Shown here one piece after another: positions 10,488-22,157 of a DNA stretch of 64,000 nt. Numbering within the stretch: position 1 is the first letter of the stretch; every line of letters begins with the position of its first letter. The notes below the pieces were generated by a model, which was given only the letters and a program-made list of their open reading frames with translations, had not been told where the DNA came from and ran no database searches. Both the position numbers and the translations under genes were made by a program. Origin of the DNA: Rusavskia elegans (lineage: Eukaryota > Ascomycota > Lecanoromycetes > Teloschistales > Teloschistaceae); NCBI GenBank assembly GCA_011316305.1, contig SAUG01000090.1, positions 1 through 64,000 of the forward strand, written 5' to 3'.

Positions 10488-12395
10488 ATGGATAGCGAAG
10501 TGAAAGACAAGACAGGACCATCCGTCGCCCCTACAAACCACACATCAAATGGGCATCTACAATCGGACCACCAAGATCAATTGGCCACCCCATCATTCGA
10601 GAAAGATGCAGCTGCCGCCATTGTCTCAGATCATGCCATCGTCCTCGACAAGGCCGCGGCACGCCGAGTCCAACGCAAGATCGATTGGTTCCTTATCCCA
10701 ATCATGTGGTTTGGTTACGGCCTGGTCTACTACGACAAAGTACCTCTTACTTCCCAACACCACGTCAGATCCCGCTGACATGTTGAAAAGGCCATCTTAG
10801 GCAGTGCGGTCCTCTTCGGCATGACCGGAGACCTCCAGTTGAGAGTCGTTGTCGACCCCTCCACAACACCTCCAAAGACATCAACCCAGCGCCTGAGTTG
10901 GGCAACTTCCATGTTCTATTTCGGCATGCTGGCCGGCTTATACCCACTCACCTTCCTCCTTCAGCGCTTTAATATGGGTCGAGTGCTTTGTGGGGTTGTC
11001 ATCATCTGGGGTCTAATATGTATGCTCACGGCAACCGTCAATTCGTGGCAAGGGCTCTTCGCCCAGCGCTTCTTCCTGGGCTTCGTGGAGAGCATCATAC
11101 CAACCGGATTCATGTGTATCGTCAGTGGGTACTACACGCAAGAGGAGCAGGCATTGAGACAGAGTTGGTGGTTCTCCTCCACCGGCGCTTGGACTATCAT
11201 CGGTGGAGCATTGAACTACGGATTTGCCCAGATCACGGGAGGGAGCTTGAAGAGGTGGCAGTATATCTACCTGTTGGCTGGGGCTCTGACGATCGGATTT
11301 GGATGCATCTGTTTCTGGATACCGAATTCCGCGGTTGATGCTTGGTTCTTGACAGAAGAGGAGAGGGTCGTTGCCGTCGAACGTTTGAGAAAGGGCCAGA
11401 CGGGGGTGAGGTGCCAGATGGTGAAAAAGGAGCAATTGAGGGAGGCGATACTGGATGTCAAGATCTGGCTCGTTTTCTTCATGATGGCAGCGGCGTATGT
11501 CCGCCAAACTTTCCCGCAGCCTGATCCGTCACTGATATGAAGTCAAGCTACACCGTCAACGGCGCGGTCAGCGGATTTGGTCCCCTCATCGTCTCCAACT
11601 TTGGGTAAGCTCGTCCTCTGCATCTACTCCACTGCCTCGCCGCCAGCATACTGACTACCCAGTCCAGTTATACAACCCTCGAGTCAATCCTTCTACAATT
11701 CCCTCTCGGCGCCATCGTCTTCATCTTCGTCCTCCTCACCGGCTACATCTCCTCTCGCATCCGCAACATCTGCCTCATCCTGCTCATCCTATGCTGCCTC
11801 CCGGTCATCGCCGGCTGCATAATGATCTGGAAAAGTGACTGGTATCCTCGCGCCCCGACGCCGGTGGCGGGATACACGATAATCGGATTTTTCGGCCCTG
11901 TGGTGTTTTTGATCATCAACATCGGTATGGCGAATGTGGCCGGCGCGACGAAGAAGAGTTTCACTGCCGCGGCAATTTTCGTGGCTTATTGTGTGGGGAA
12001 TGTAAGTTTTTACCCTTCATGATGGAGAGGAGGGGTATGAGATGCTGATAGTGGGTGTCACGGATAGATCGTGGGACCGCAGCTGATCAAGACACAAACG
12101 CTCGACCGGCATTATCCGGAACTTTGGCTGGGGCTGATTATCTGGTATGCATCTCCAATCCACCTCTAAACCCTCTGTCCTATACCATACCTGGGACTTC
12201 CGCGCGTGAGAATCTATACTTACATGCCCCAACAGCTACTGTATCGTCATCGTTTTGGCGGTCATCCTCTATCTCCACCTGAAAAGTGAGAATCAGCGAA
12301 GAGATCGGATGCCAGGGGACGATGCCGAAAGAGATAAAATGGCGTTTCGGGACCTGACGGATAAAGCAAATCCGTACTTTAAATATATCCTCTGA
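10488..12395 (+). CDS. MFS permease, Dal5-like anion:cation symporter family
   Basis: Plasma-membrane transporter of the fungal allantoate/Dal5-type family, which moves organic anions such as ureidosuccinate, nicotinate or related acids. Six exons: 10488-10739, 10791-11498, 11543-11604, 11668-12001, 12068-12144 and 12236-12395. The total is 530 residues, and each junction keeps frame. The cytosolic N-terminus leads to RRVQRKIDWFLIPIMW, the typical entry to TM1. Then come LSWATSMFYFGMLAG (TM2 region), QRFFLGFVESIIPTGF (TM4) and QSWWFSSTGAWTIIGG, followed by the usual loop with LTEEERVVAVERLR. The second half has GPLIVSNFGY, GFFGPVVFLIINIGMANVAG and SFTAAAIFVAYCVGN. The C-terminus ends ANPYFKYIL, also typical. 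Substrate cannot be told from sequence. It is near the NRPS-like gene and could export or import a related acid, which is speculative. Confidence 0.88.
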
Positions 12396-13039
12396 TCTCT
12401 TTATAGATCACGATAGAATTCGATATTCTCGAGCGAAAGCGACGGTGGACTTTCTTCGAGGAAAGAAACGTATATATATTCTCTATGTAACAGCCAATTG
12501 ACTATATCATTGTTACACGGAACTTCATTTTCTCTTTTTCTATTCTATCATTTCCGGGGGGGGAAAAAACGTTATATTCGTCGATGGATTATTAAATAAC
12601 AGTACGAGATCTTTTGCGTGCAGATCTGTGGTAACTATTGGATGTCAATGGGATTGAAAGGTTTTATAGTAGATAGAATATAGATAGATGAATGGATAGA
12701 TGGATTTATATTGAGATACCTTTTTCTGAAATGGTGTTAAAGACTGCGGGTATAAGAAAGAGGGAGGAGAAGAGAGGACAGAGTTGGAAATATAGAAACA
12801 GTAGAATGATTTCGCAGTAGGACTGTATTGATATTATTCTATATAATGAAACCAGTTATATATTGTATATAAGTAAGAAATAATAAAGATAAAGGGCCTA
12901 GAGAGTCATTGAATACCCATACTTAGGTTTCCTGCTGCTGTTAAACCCAGTACACATTTGAGAAACAAGGGGGTTTCCCGAATAGCTCGCAGCCCATACC
13001 TGATCTCCATTCCCAATCTATCGCCCTCATGTCGCCCCA
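12396..13039. other. AT-rich convergent intergenic region
   Basis: About 640 bp between the 3' ends of two convergent genes. It is strongly A/T-rich with many TATA-like stretches, consistent with 3' UTRs and polyadenylation signals on both strands. No gene is seen. Confidence 0.65.
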
Positions 13040-16000
13040 CTACACGTTTTTCTGATAGCCCCATCCCTTCATCCACTTCCCCATTGCATCCCCATCTATC
13101 GCCTTCAACGCTGCCATAGTCGGACTGTCCCTTACGGCGTTAGCGGTATTGTAAACAGTTGTCCTGGTAGAATAGCTTCCCTCCGCAAGGGCAGCGAAAA
13201 AGGGGAGAATTTTGGTGGCGGGATATTTCTCCATGGTGGACGAATCGTCGGAATCAAAAGATGAGAGACGAGTTACCCAATCCTCCAAGGGAATAACGTT
13301 GATAGGAGAAGAGGGAGCGCTGATGTACTCTTTGATGGTGTCAATGAGGGTGGACCAGGACGAATGATATGGGTTGACGAGATTGTAGATTGATGGTTCG
13401 GTCACTGACTTTGGTATGGTGGTGGAAGGTATATTGATGGCCAAGGCGAGCTCAACGATAATCCGTGAAAGACTATCTACAGGTATCCAATCAACAAACG
13501 GCACCCCGTTGGGCACACATCCCATATTTTGCGAAGATCGGATAAGAGCCGGGACCCATTCATCTGGATTCCATACCCCTGGAGAAGCGATCGGTCCAGC
13601 GATTTGCCCGATGCGGAGGATGGTGCTGGAAACGCCTGCCTGTTGCGCGGCGTGATGTAAAATATGTTCGGCGACATTTTTGGATTCGGCGTACCCCATA
13701 TGTTGGGCCGCGGCGTGGGAGGAGATGTGATGTTGGGGTACCATGGCGCGTTCGGGGGAGATTTTTGGGTAGCGAGAGACGGAGGATGTGGAGGATATGA
13801 AAATGACGTGTGCCCGGTGGGTGCTGAGGAGGGAAAGATTGATGAGATTGCGGAGACCGCGAAGGTGGATGGGTGAGTAGGAGGCGAGAGAGTGGTTGAA
13901 GTCAACTTTCCAGGCGGCGTGGATGATCGTAGTTACCGAGTCGGCGATTTCTGCGTATTTGGCCGCGGTGAGGCCTAGGTCTGAGCGGCTGTAGTCTACT
14001 TGAAGGAATTCGACCGGAGCTGTCTGCGTCTGCTGTTCGAGTTCCGTATGTTGACTTTTGGCGTTTGCGCGGCGACCAAGGCAGTAGACTTTGCTGACTT
14101 GAGGAGATTTGACCAAGTCTAGTAAGAGTCGCCTTCCAAGAGACCCAGTAGAACCAGTCAAGACGAAACACTTCGACGACGCGGCTGGTGGATGTTCTGA
14201 TATTGTTGACTCCTTGAGGTCATATGTATACTTCTCAACAAGGTTCCTCATTGCTTCAATGCGTCCATTCTCCGATCCATTGATTTGCTTGCCCTTGAGA
14301 AGATCGAAGTCATCCGACCTGCCTGAGTCAACATTGGATGCTGGGTTGAGATGTACATAGATTTGTTCCGCAAGTTGATCGATTGTGGGATTGGTGTAAA
14401 GCGTTTGGCTTGTGAGCCAGGGTAAGTGGTGGTTACGAAGCCCTGCCTTTACCAGAGAGATTATCTCGATCGTCTTAAGAGAGTCCAGGCCAAGGACATA
14501 CAAGTCCTCGGTTCCTTCAATTCCTCGGACTGGAAATGACCTGTCAATAGTCTGGCGGAGAAACTCTCTCAGTGCGTTGATATCGCTTGCGTTGCTTCGT
14601 GCAGGCCCACCCTGATGTTCAAGAAGAACATCATCAGAGTACAAAGCCTCAATTTCGGCTGCATACTTCTCTGCGGTCATCTTGCGGACCACAGTACCCT
14701 TGCCCGCCCGCTCAAATGGCTTCGCTAGGTCCGCCACGACGATCATTGTCCGTATGATCCTGCCATGGGCTTGAGCTTGGGCATTCGCCTTCTCGATGGT
14801 GGGCCAAAGCTCGTCAATCAAGGAAATTTTCGACTTATCTGTCTTGAGAGGTTCGATGAGCAGAGCTGCCTGGAACCTCCCCTGGCCAACGATCAGGGCG
14901 GCGGAAACCAATGGATGACTGTTGATGATGGCTTCACTGGGGACTGGGTTGAACTTCTCGCCGTTGGAGAGAACAATGATCTCGTCGGTGCGAGCATGGA
15001 ATCTCCAGAGGTTAGGCTTGCTGGCATGTGGTCTGAATAGGTCTTTAGTCCGCCAGGTGTCGATGTTGGGGAAATTGTTGTCAAGACCTCGAATGCCCTC
15101 AAGCTTGGAATCGCGGTGGAGGACTAATTCGTACGCTTCGTCAACTGACGGCTGCAGATCAGCGCCATACAGCGGATGGAACTCCAAGGTGTCCCAGTCT
15201 TCGCGCGTAGGAACCAGAGTCTGGGCTGGACCGGCTTCTGTCGAGCCGTAAAAGCCACATACGTCGGTGACCTTACTCAAAGCTGTTCCTGTGGCGGTAG
15301 TCAGGGGCCCACCAGCGTACATCACGAATTCAAGGTTCTTGGCGAGCTCAAGGCCATCTGGTTCCTGTAGTAGTTGTTCATAAATATTGGGTGGACAGAA
15401 CAAAGCCTTGAGTTTCAACTGCCGCATGACTTCTGCAGCAGTCTGACCCGTTGATGGTTTATTGGATGGGCCGAGTACGACGCTTGAATGTGTGGAATAG
15501 ATGGGTAGTACGATGTAGGCCACGAAGCCGCCAAGCTAAACAACGATCAGTACGGCAACAGCACGATTGAATAACCCTCGGCTGTGTTGGAATTAATGTT
15601 GATCATATGGTCCTGACGCTGGGCTACTGCTTAGAGAGGAAGAACATACATGGAAAGGTGGGAATGAAGAAAAAGAGAAGCCTCCCTCGTCGCCAAAGTT
15701 CCAAAGTGAGAAGTTTTGGTTGCGTCGCCCGGGAACCTTGTCAAGATTCCGATCGTTGTCAATGACGGCGTAGGTGGCGTGGTTCATGACAATGGGCTTC
15801 GGTATACCTAGAACGTACGAGTCAGCCTTGTATTGCTTGGTCTGGCCAAACATCCATTCGAGATGTCAACGGATGCACTGGATCCCGTGCTTGCCAATGA
15901 AAGAGGACGGCCCACCAGTCGAACCGGAAGAATGCAGTACGACCATCGGTTCCCATCTTGCCGTCGCATAGTCTTTGTCATACGGGTAATGCTCGCTGGC

Positions 16001-16541
16001 GTCAACGAGCATGTCGTCCAAGGTCGGTACTGCCAAGACGCGAAGCTGTTTCCTTTCCTTCTTCAGCGACTCGGCAATTGGAAGCACTTCGGGTGAAGCA
16101 AAGAACTCGCAGCACTGGGTTTGATCCAGAAGGGACATGTTGATCTGAATAGTGTTACGTGGTGAAGGGAAGAGCACCTGCAATCACTGGATGTGAGGAC
16201 TTTCAGATAGCTCAGGTGGAGGCAGAAGGCCGACTCACTTTGTACCCACACTTGACGGCTGCGAGGAAGAAGATAGCATAGCGAATATCTGGAACACCGA
16301 GATAAGAGACCGTTTCGAATGAGGGGCTTGTGCCGATCTGATTCTCGAGCCACCAAGCCATGTGGTTGACTGCTCGAGCCATTTGTGCCATGGTGACACT
16401 CCGGAAGCCATCATCGAGGTTTGTTGTCTTGGGGAAGGCAGCGTATATTCTTTCGGGGTCGGTGATGGCGAGGTCGTCGAGGACTTGAGGTAGCAGCCGG
16501 GATCCATATGCTGGCTTGCTGGGACCTGGAAGAGATGTCAT
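13040..16541 (-). CDS. NRPS-like carboxylate reductase (adenylation-thiolation-thioester reductase)
   Basis: Predicted to activate a carboxylic acid as AMP ester, load it on a phosphopantetheine arm and release it by NAD(P)H reduction as aldehyde or alcohol. Four exons: 16541-16239, 16177-15916, 15807-15650 and 15535-13040, giving 1072 residues, all in frame. The adenylation core HSSGSTGIPKP (about 184-194) is completed across the second intron. Then FYGSTEAGP (about 336-344), TKDLF, and RTDEIIVLSNGEKFNP. The carrier domain has LGLDSLK (about 589-595), with Ser as attachment site. The reductase has the nucleotide-binding TGSTGSLGRR (about 701-710), an SSTSS strand and the catalytic YAESK (about 856-860). 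There is no condensation domain, so it does not make peptides. Such enzymes are usually specialised-metabolism genes. The GPCR-like and UbiA-like genes lie to the right. Substrate is unknown. Confidence 0.9.
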
Positions 16542-17099
16542 GCTGCAATGTGAGGCTTTGGGATGTTATCAGTGTTGGCGACCTGCGTCTATGTTACAAG
16601 AGAATACAGACAAGGCTGACCAGAAGGGCGTTGATGTTATAAAGGTTGGCTAGAGGGACCTGGATGTGGTTGCTACTTCATGGTTGGTTGACTGACTAAG
16701 CAAGTGTAACAGCCAATGTCGTGGTACCGACATGCTTGATTCGACACTTCGATAGCTGTTTTGACGATGGACATTGGCTCAAGCTACGTTATGCGGCTTG
16801 CCGTTTGGACATGGAGGGTTAGGAAGTGAACCACGGAAGGATCACCTTGCCGCTTCGTGGGCAACATCCAACACTATTGCGGGGCTAAAGCAACAGTATG
16901 TGTGACAAGCAGCATTGCATATGCAGCAGCGTGGCATGGGTGAAATCCCCCAGCAAAGATGGATTAGGTATGCACATGGATCGACTCAAACGCTGGCCCC
17001 ATGGATCCAACAGATCCGGCTGAGTAAGTAGTTCTGGGATGCTATCTCTGGAGCCACCGCACGACAGCTTGGCCTGCATTCGAACAATGCCTTTCTAAG
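16542..17099. other. upstream region of the NRPS-like gene
   Basis: About 560 bp with no coding frame I trust. It should contain the NRPS-like promoter. A short frame at 16885-17079 (minus) has no motif and was left out. Confidence 0.5.
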
Positions 17100-17109
17100 C
17101 CTGACCGGT

Positions 17110-18075
17110 TCAAGCTGCCATGTTCCGTTCTGACGGCCAGCTATGCGACGATAAGAAGCTCTTCAATTCCGTCGGCAGCAGCCATTGCCGGTCTGGTCGA
17201 TGGCTGGCTCGTCTCGGGAAGCAGGATATCCTGTGCATACAACAGGGTGACGGTATGCGCGAAGTACCCTCCGCTGTATCTCGACGACCTTCGGATCGCC
17301 CATTACCATGTCCTTCAGAATTTCCAATTCCACGTTCACTCTTCCAATTAATTTGCCTGATTTCGCCTTGATGGCGTATGTCGGTAGGTTTGCAAACGCA
17401 TGTGCTCAATCAGGAACTCCGTACCTTCAGAAGAATCGATGAGAACGGTCTAGTGCCATGTTAGGAAATAGAATATCGCAGTTGTCCCAAAGCAACCCCG
17501 GAATCTCGTCCGAGTCAAAGCCTTAGAAACATCCCTAGCGGACCAGGTGAGTGTCCACATATCCGGTGGATGTCAAAGCCCCAGCACCGCTGGAAGAGAG
17601 ATGGGCCAGCCCCCATAATCTCGAGGTTCCATCGCTCCTCGTTCAATTCATGGTCGACTCGATCGTAGTTAACAATGCTCCTCTCGTCCTCATCGCCATC
17701 GTCGAAACCCGCGAGCTTTGTGCCGGTGAAGGGGTTCTGTAGCATTATGTCATCGATGGCGTGCGCGTACATGGATCCACACAACTCCGATGGGGCATCC
17801 TGGAAGAAGACATCTGAGCTAGTCAGTGGCAAAGACGTGACGGCCGGACATGACGTGAGCCAAGATTTGGAGGACGTTGGGTGACGCACAAGCCTGGATT
17901 TCCTTATGAATTGAGTACTTAGCAGCTTATCATAATGCCCGGAGAAGTTCCCATCAATCTCTTCACTTCCGGCAAATAGAGGGAATGGCAAATGGTAGTG
18001 GAATAAGCAGAGATGGGGTTGTTTGATGTTGCTGTAATGGATTTTTCGACCGAGCTTGCGGAAGCATATATTCAT
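17110..18075 (-). CDS. unresolved conserved-looking coding region, possibly multi-exon or decayed
   Basis: I do not recognise the family. On the minus strand a frame from ATG 18075 runs to about 17540. It contains SELCGSMYAHAIDDIMLQNP and ERWNLEIMGAGPSLFQRCWG, which read like a folded domain. An intron (about 17890-17800, ending CTTCCAG) may remove the poor stretch before DAPSELCG. After RICG the frame is lost. In the next frame, DEIPGLLWDNCDILFPNMA continues sensibly. After further breaks AIKAKSGKLIGRVNVELEI and KDMVMGDPKVVEIQRRVLR appear around 17360-17270. The joints need either very short introns or frameshifts, so this may be a pseudogene. It lies between the NRPS-like and receptor genes. 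Confidence 0.35.
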
Positions 18076-18148
18076 TGCGGTCCAGGGTGCAAGGTACTGC
18101 TCGCTATGCCACTCTCAAGAGATTGTTTTCACATGTGCATGCCGCCGC

Positions 18149-19558
18149 TCAAACTGCGTTCCACCCAGCGTGTTGCGTCTCGGTAGTCTTCCCGGCCGTT
18201 GTTGCTTTCTTGAAAGAGATCTCGATATCTTGCGTCTTCAGAATCCGATTCTCTTCCTCAGGTGGAACAATGCGCTCTTCAGACACTGAAGGCAAAAGAG
18301 AAGGTTTGCTCTTAACTATGGAGAACTGGGAGCTAGGACCCTGGTTCACTTTGTGTGGTCGATGCTTGTATGAATCTAGCTTCATGGGGGCTCCAGAGGG
18401 GATGTAGGAATTTTTGGACGTCGGTTTTCGCCAATGCAAGAACAGAGGCCGTAAAGTAGGGATGCTCCCGCAGATCATACCAACACACAATTCGAGTCTA
18501 CGTATTATGTTAGATGTCCGATCGCCTTAGAGGGATGGGAATACTGACGGAGCCCAAAGGCATAGATCAGCAACGATCCCTAAGATGACGATTTTGTCAG
18601 CAGAGAGGCAGAAAACAGCCAGTACAGCTGGGAAGGATCTCCATACAGGTCTTATCGGGGTCAGTCCTTGTCAGATTCGGTAACAAAATTGATTTGACGA
18701 CGGCGCAAGCGCACGTACTGGGCCAGCTTTGTGAGCGCGCGGTTATTCAACGCTATGCAGTGGATGGCTCACAAGATTCCAAGGCAGCAAAGGAAGATCA
18801 GGACCAATTTTGTACGAAGATCGACCTGTAGCCGCCAGAACATACACACGGGTATGCAGAGCAAGACGACATCTGACAAGATCGAAGCCGCTGGACGAAA
18901 AGCGTAAGCTATGGCTTAAATCAAATCGCAAACCCACGAACCTTGGTACAACCATAATGCGGATTCGTTGATGGCATCTCTGACGGCGCATGAACCCGAT
19001 GCGTGAGGCAGCCAGACTTTGTGAATGGGTACGCATTCGAAAAAGAAGTTAATGGACACATAGATATCTGATATTGCAAGAATGCCAATGATGCCCCAAA
19101 TGGTCCGAATGTAGCGCTTCTTGGGTGGAACAAGGCGAAGGAAGAAAAGAGCAATGGACAGTCGAACAAGGAACACAGCAAACAGGTTTGTTGGTTCGGC
19201 AGCCCAGAGCCACTTGAAGGTCTCGGGCACGTTAGGTTGCGGGACATAGAACAAATGCCTGCCCAAGCCTAAGCGGTAGGCGTTGATTAGGAAGGCGTCG
19301 GTCACGATGGTAATAAACTGGTCTGACTTCAGTATCTGTCGTGCACTTCGGGCTGCCCATACAAGGCTGAGATCATACCGACGCAACGAACATGGTCCAG
19401 TCATCCCACCACAGGTTGCGACTCACAAAGGCGCGGGTATACATTCGGATCCAAGCGATAGCGACCGCAATGACAGTCATGATGATGATGCCGGCCATGA
19501 ATCGTCCTCGCAGATCCACGTCGCCTTCTGGCGGTGCTTGGAGAAGAGGAGCGCTCAT
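18149..19558 (-). CDS. fungal rhodopsin-domain (PTH11-like) membrane receptor
   Basis: Seven-transmembrane protein of the fungal rhodopsin-domain family, often proposed as G-protein-coupled sensors of surface or chemical cues. Six exons: 19558-19379, 19317-18942, 18890-18773, 18717-18647, 18579-18549 (31 nt) and 18497-18149, giving 374 residues with consistent phases. Family blocks in order: WWDDWTMFVAS after TM1-2; GLGRHLFYVP; LWAAEPTNLFAVFLVRLSIALFFLR; then a loop with conserved Cys. Next come ALWLYQAASILSDVVLLCIP, WRLQVDLRTKLVLIFLCCLG and finally LELCVGMICGSIPTLRPLF, the signature that ends the TM7 helix. The cytosolic tail (about 80 residues) is Ser/Lys-rich. It has no CFEM domain. It lies beside NRPS-like and UbiA-like genes, so a sensing role for that locus is possible but unproven. 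Confidence 0.82.
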
Positions 19559-21040
19559 AATTGGCGTGATGGAACACTTCAGGAGCAGAGAAGAGCTTGA
19601 GCGCCTAATTTTGATGGAGTGCTGCCCAGAGCTTTGTTACAGTCCAAGTGGGGAAGTTCAATGTCTCCAAAGGTGCCTTGAGATGACGAGACTCCCGAGT
19701 GGCCCAAGAGCAACGAACGTGGAGGTTTCGGACTGGAGTCGGGCTTCATCAAATGTCTATTGTTCACAGCGGCTGGCTTGTGAAAGGAGATATCTGCAGG
19801 ACCCCAAATGTACAACCGGACATCGGGTGCAGGGGTCGGATTGGAGACGCTGTCATGAGACGCTGCAAGAGCTGCCGAGCAGGTGGGAAGACTGCATGGG
19901 CTGTGCCCTCCACCACACTCGTTGCCATTGTAGTGGAACATTCGGACCAGGCACCGCTATGGTTTCAGGAAGGACGACAGCAGCCACAGCAGCCGAAAGT
20001 GGATCGATGCAACTTGATGAATGATGAGTGCAGCAATGAGCAGGAATGGAAAGATGGGGGCCAGATAATGGATGGCACCCCATAGTCGCAATCGTATGGG
20101 CGCCACGACACCAAATCTCCTAGGACATGCACCATCGATGAAGCAGAAAGGGGGTGCAGGGGACAGGGCATGCTGCATGGTGCAGTGGCGGACCGTGCAA
20201 CACGTTCAGCTTCGTGGCGGGCCGAGAGCTGGCTTATGTCTTGTCAGCATGGGTGCCATTCGCCGATGCTGAAATCAAGGTGCCTCCGATGGATCAAGAT
20301 CAAATAGCTTTCGGGGTTGAACAGAAGCGGTCAAGGGCCTTTCGTAGGAAGTCGAGTGTTTGTGGTCTGCAGTCACCGGTGGTGTATGCCCTCCGGACCG
20401 AATATATGGCTCCTCGACAGAAGCAGTCTTGCCAAAGAGGGGGGATACTCCGTGGAACATGGCTACTTCACCGATTCGATCGCTTAGATGTGATACCTCC
20501 ATGTTTGTTTCAAAAAGATGCACAAGTAAGAGCTCAGCTGAGAGCTGAGACAAGGAAGAGCAGTGCCAGGAGACACAGAAGATTTGACACATGACGTCAC
20601 CAGCTCCGGCATTTCCCGCGCTGACGTGCAGGCACTAAAACCCTAGGTCCTTCCGGTATCCTCCGAGCCTCCAAGGTACTCTACTGCACACTACTACTGT
20701 TTGACCCGAGATCGATGATATCCCTCGGCTGGCTTATTATGGCGATCATCGTTACTTTACTAGTTCTTCGATTGATTCGTCCCGCATCGATCGAATCCTG
20801 CATCTGACGTGCTCCGCATGGTAGGCTACCTTACGGGGCCGGTCAGAATGAAGTCGCATCTTCTGCACAGCCAAGGAACTCCCCGAGACCCATCAACTCC
20901 CATCCTTAGACATCGTCGAGCAGTATCATGGGGCTGCAGCGCTGGCCTGGCGGTGACCTCCTTCATCGTCAAGCTGGAGCAGTAGGATCCAAATTCCTGA
21001 CGTTTCCTGTCAGACATCCGACGCTGGAATATGTCAGCTA
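19559..21040. other. 1.5-kb region without a supported gene
   Basis: Overlapping frames exist on both strands, the longest about 210 codons at 19392-20024 plus, partly antisense to the receptor. They have odd composition (many Cys, His, Arg) and no motif. A short hydrophobic minus frame at 19957-20178 could be a membrane segment but has no supported partners. Confidence 0.45.
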
Positions 21041-21089
21041 ATGACTGAAGCTCCTACTTTGTCCGAACTACTTGTCCAGATTATCATGA

Positions 21090-22157
21090 TTGCAGTTGCC
21101 TTACGGCGGCATCCATTCACTGACACCTGCTGAAGAGATTCCACAAGCTGTGCGACAGCCCCAGCACATTCGATCCTGCAATCGACCAAAATGGCAAGCC
21201 CACCCCTTTGAACACTCGAGCTCACACACCACTTCTTGTTCCCCGGCTAACCAGCCTGGCCAGTTCTCCAAGCTTTTCTATCACGCATACACCATCTGGC
21301 TCTTCACCGTCAGCGATATCAAGAGTGTCATCGTGCCTGAAACAATCCTGGGAGTCACCACTGCTCTTTCTGGGAGTCTGCTCACCGACAATGACACGCC
21401 GGACCCGTGGCAGATCTTCCACCGGATCCCAAACACCGTCGCATGGAACTGGTTGAGCCTGTTCCTCTTCGATCTCTGCAACCAGTCCCAGACGGACTCC
21501 GTTCTCGAGGATTCGCTCAACAAACCATGGCGTGCCATACCCTCGAAGCGTATCACCCCCAACCAGACCCGAACCCTGCTCCTACTAGTCATCCCATCCG
21601 TGTACCTGGCGACCTTGAGCCTGGGCGGCACCTGGGAGGCAGTCACTCTGATGCTAGGAACGTGGATGTACAATGATCTTGGCGGAGCAGACAACGGCCC
21701 CTTCGTTCGGAATCTTCTCAACGGATTCGGCTACATCTGTTACAGTTCCGGCTCAATGAAGGTTGCCGCAGGATACGGCCAGCATGAGCTGAATGAGACT
21801 TCGAACTGGTGGCTGGCAATGATCGGCGGCATCATCTTCACGACTCTGCAGATGCAGGATATGCCTGACATCCATGGAGATGCAAAGCGTGGGAGGCTGA
21901 CGATACCTTTGATCTATGGTGATCGGGCCGCGCGTTGGAGCATTGCTATCCCCGTGGTCGCTTGGTCAATCATATGCCCAATATTCTGGAGCGTCGGTTT
22001 AGCTGGGTTCATGCTGCCACTCGTCGCTGCTACCATTTTCTTGACTCGGCTCTTTCTCTTCAGAAGCGTCGCAGATGACTCTTTGACCTGGTGGTTCTGG
22101 TGTTCATGGCTGTCGTCGGTGTACATACTTCCCCTCGCCAAACGCTGTGGCTTTTGA
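21090..22157 (+). CDS. UbiA-type prenyltransferase or terpene-cyclase-like membrane protein
   Basis: Polytopic membrane enzyme of the UbiA superfamily, which includes polyprenyltransferases and fungal membrane-bound sesquiterpene cyclases. The coding signal is unambiguous from about 21264 (FSKLFYHAYTIWLFTVSDIKS) to the stop. The first diphosphate-binding region is divergent: FDLCNQSQ then EDSLNKPWRAIPSKRI. The second is QMQDMPDIHGDAKRGR, a DxxxD plus GR motif typical of the family. Eight or nine hydrophobic segments follow the usual UbiA spacing, and it ends WSSVYILPLAKRC-like. The start is unresolved: the open frame back to 21090 has no ATG. A leader exon from ATG 21041 spliced at 21094/21264 is possible but has a weak donor. 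Cyclase versus transferase cannot be decided from sequence. Confidence 0.8.
   Translation: MQLPYGGIHSLTPAEEIPQAVRQPQHIRSCNRPKWQAHPFEHSSSHTTSCSPANQPGQFSKLFYHAYTIWLFTVSDIKSVIVPETILGVTTALSGSLLTDNDTPDPWQIFHRIPNTVAWNWLSLFLFDLCNQSQTDSVLEDSLNKPWRAIPSKRITPNQTRTLLLLVIPSVYLATLSLGGTWEAVTLMLGTWMYNDLGGADNGPFVRNLLNGFGYICYSSGSMKVAAGYGQHELNETSNWWLAMIGGIIFTTLQMQDMPDIHGDAKRGRLTIPLIYGDRAARWSIAIPVVAWSIICPIFWSVGLAGFMLPLVAATIFLTRLFLFRSVADDSLTWWFWCSWLSSVYILPLAKRCGF

Noticed and set aside
19392..20024. 210-codon plus frame
   Set aside because: Partly antisense to the receptor's first exon; Cys/Arg-rich low-information sequence without motif.
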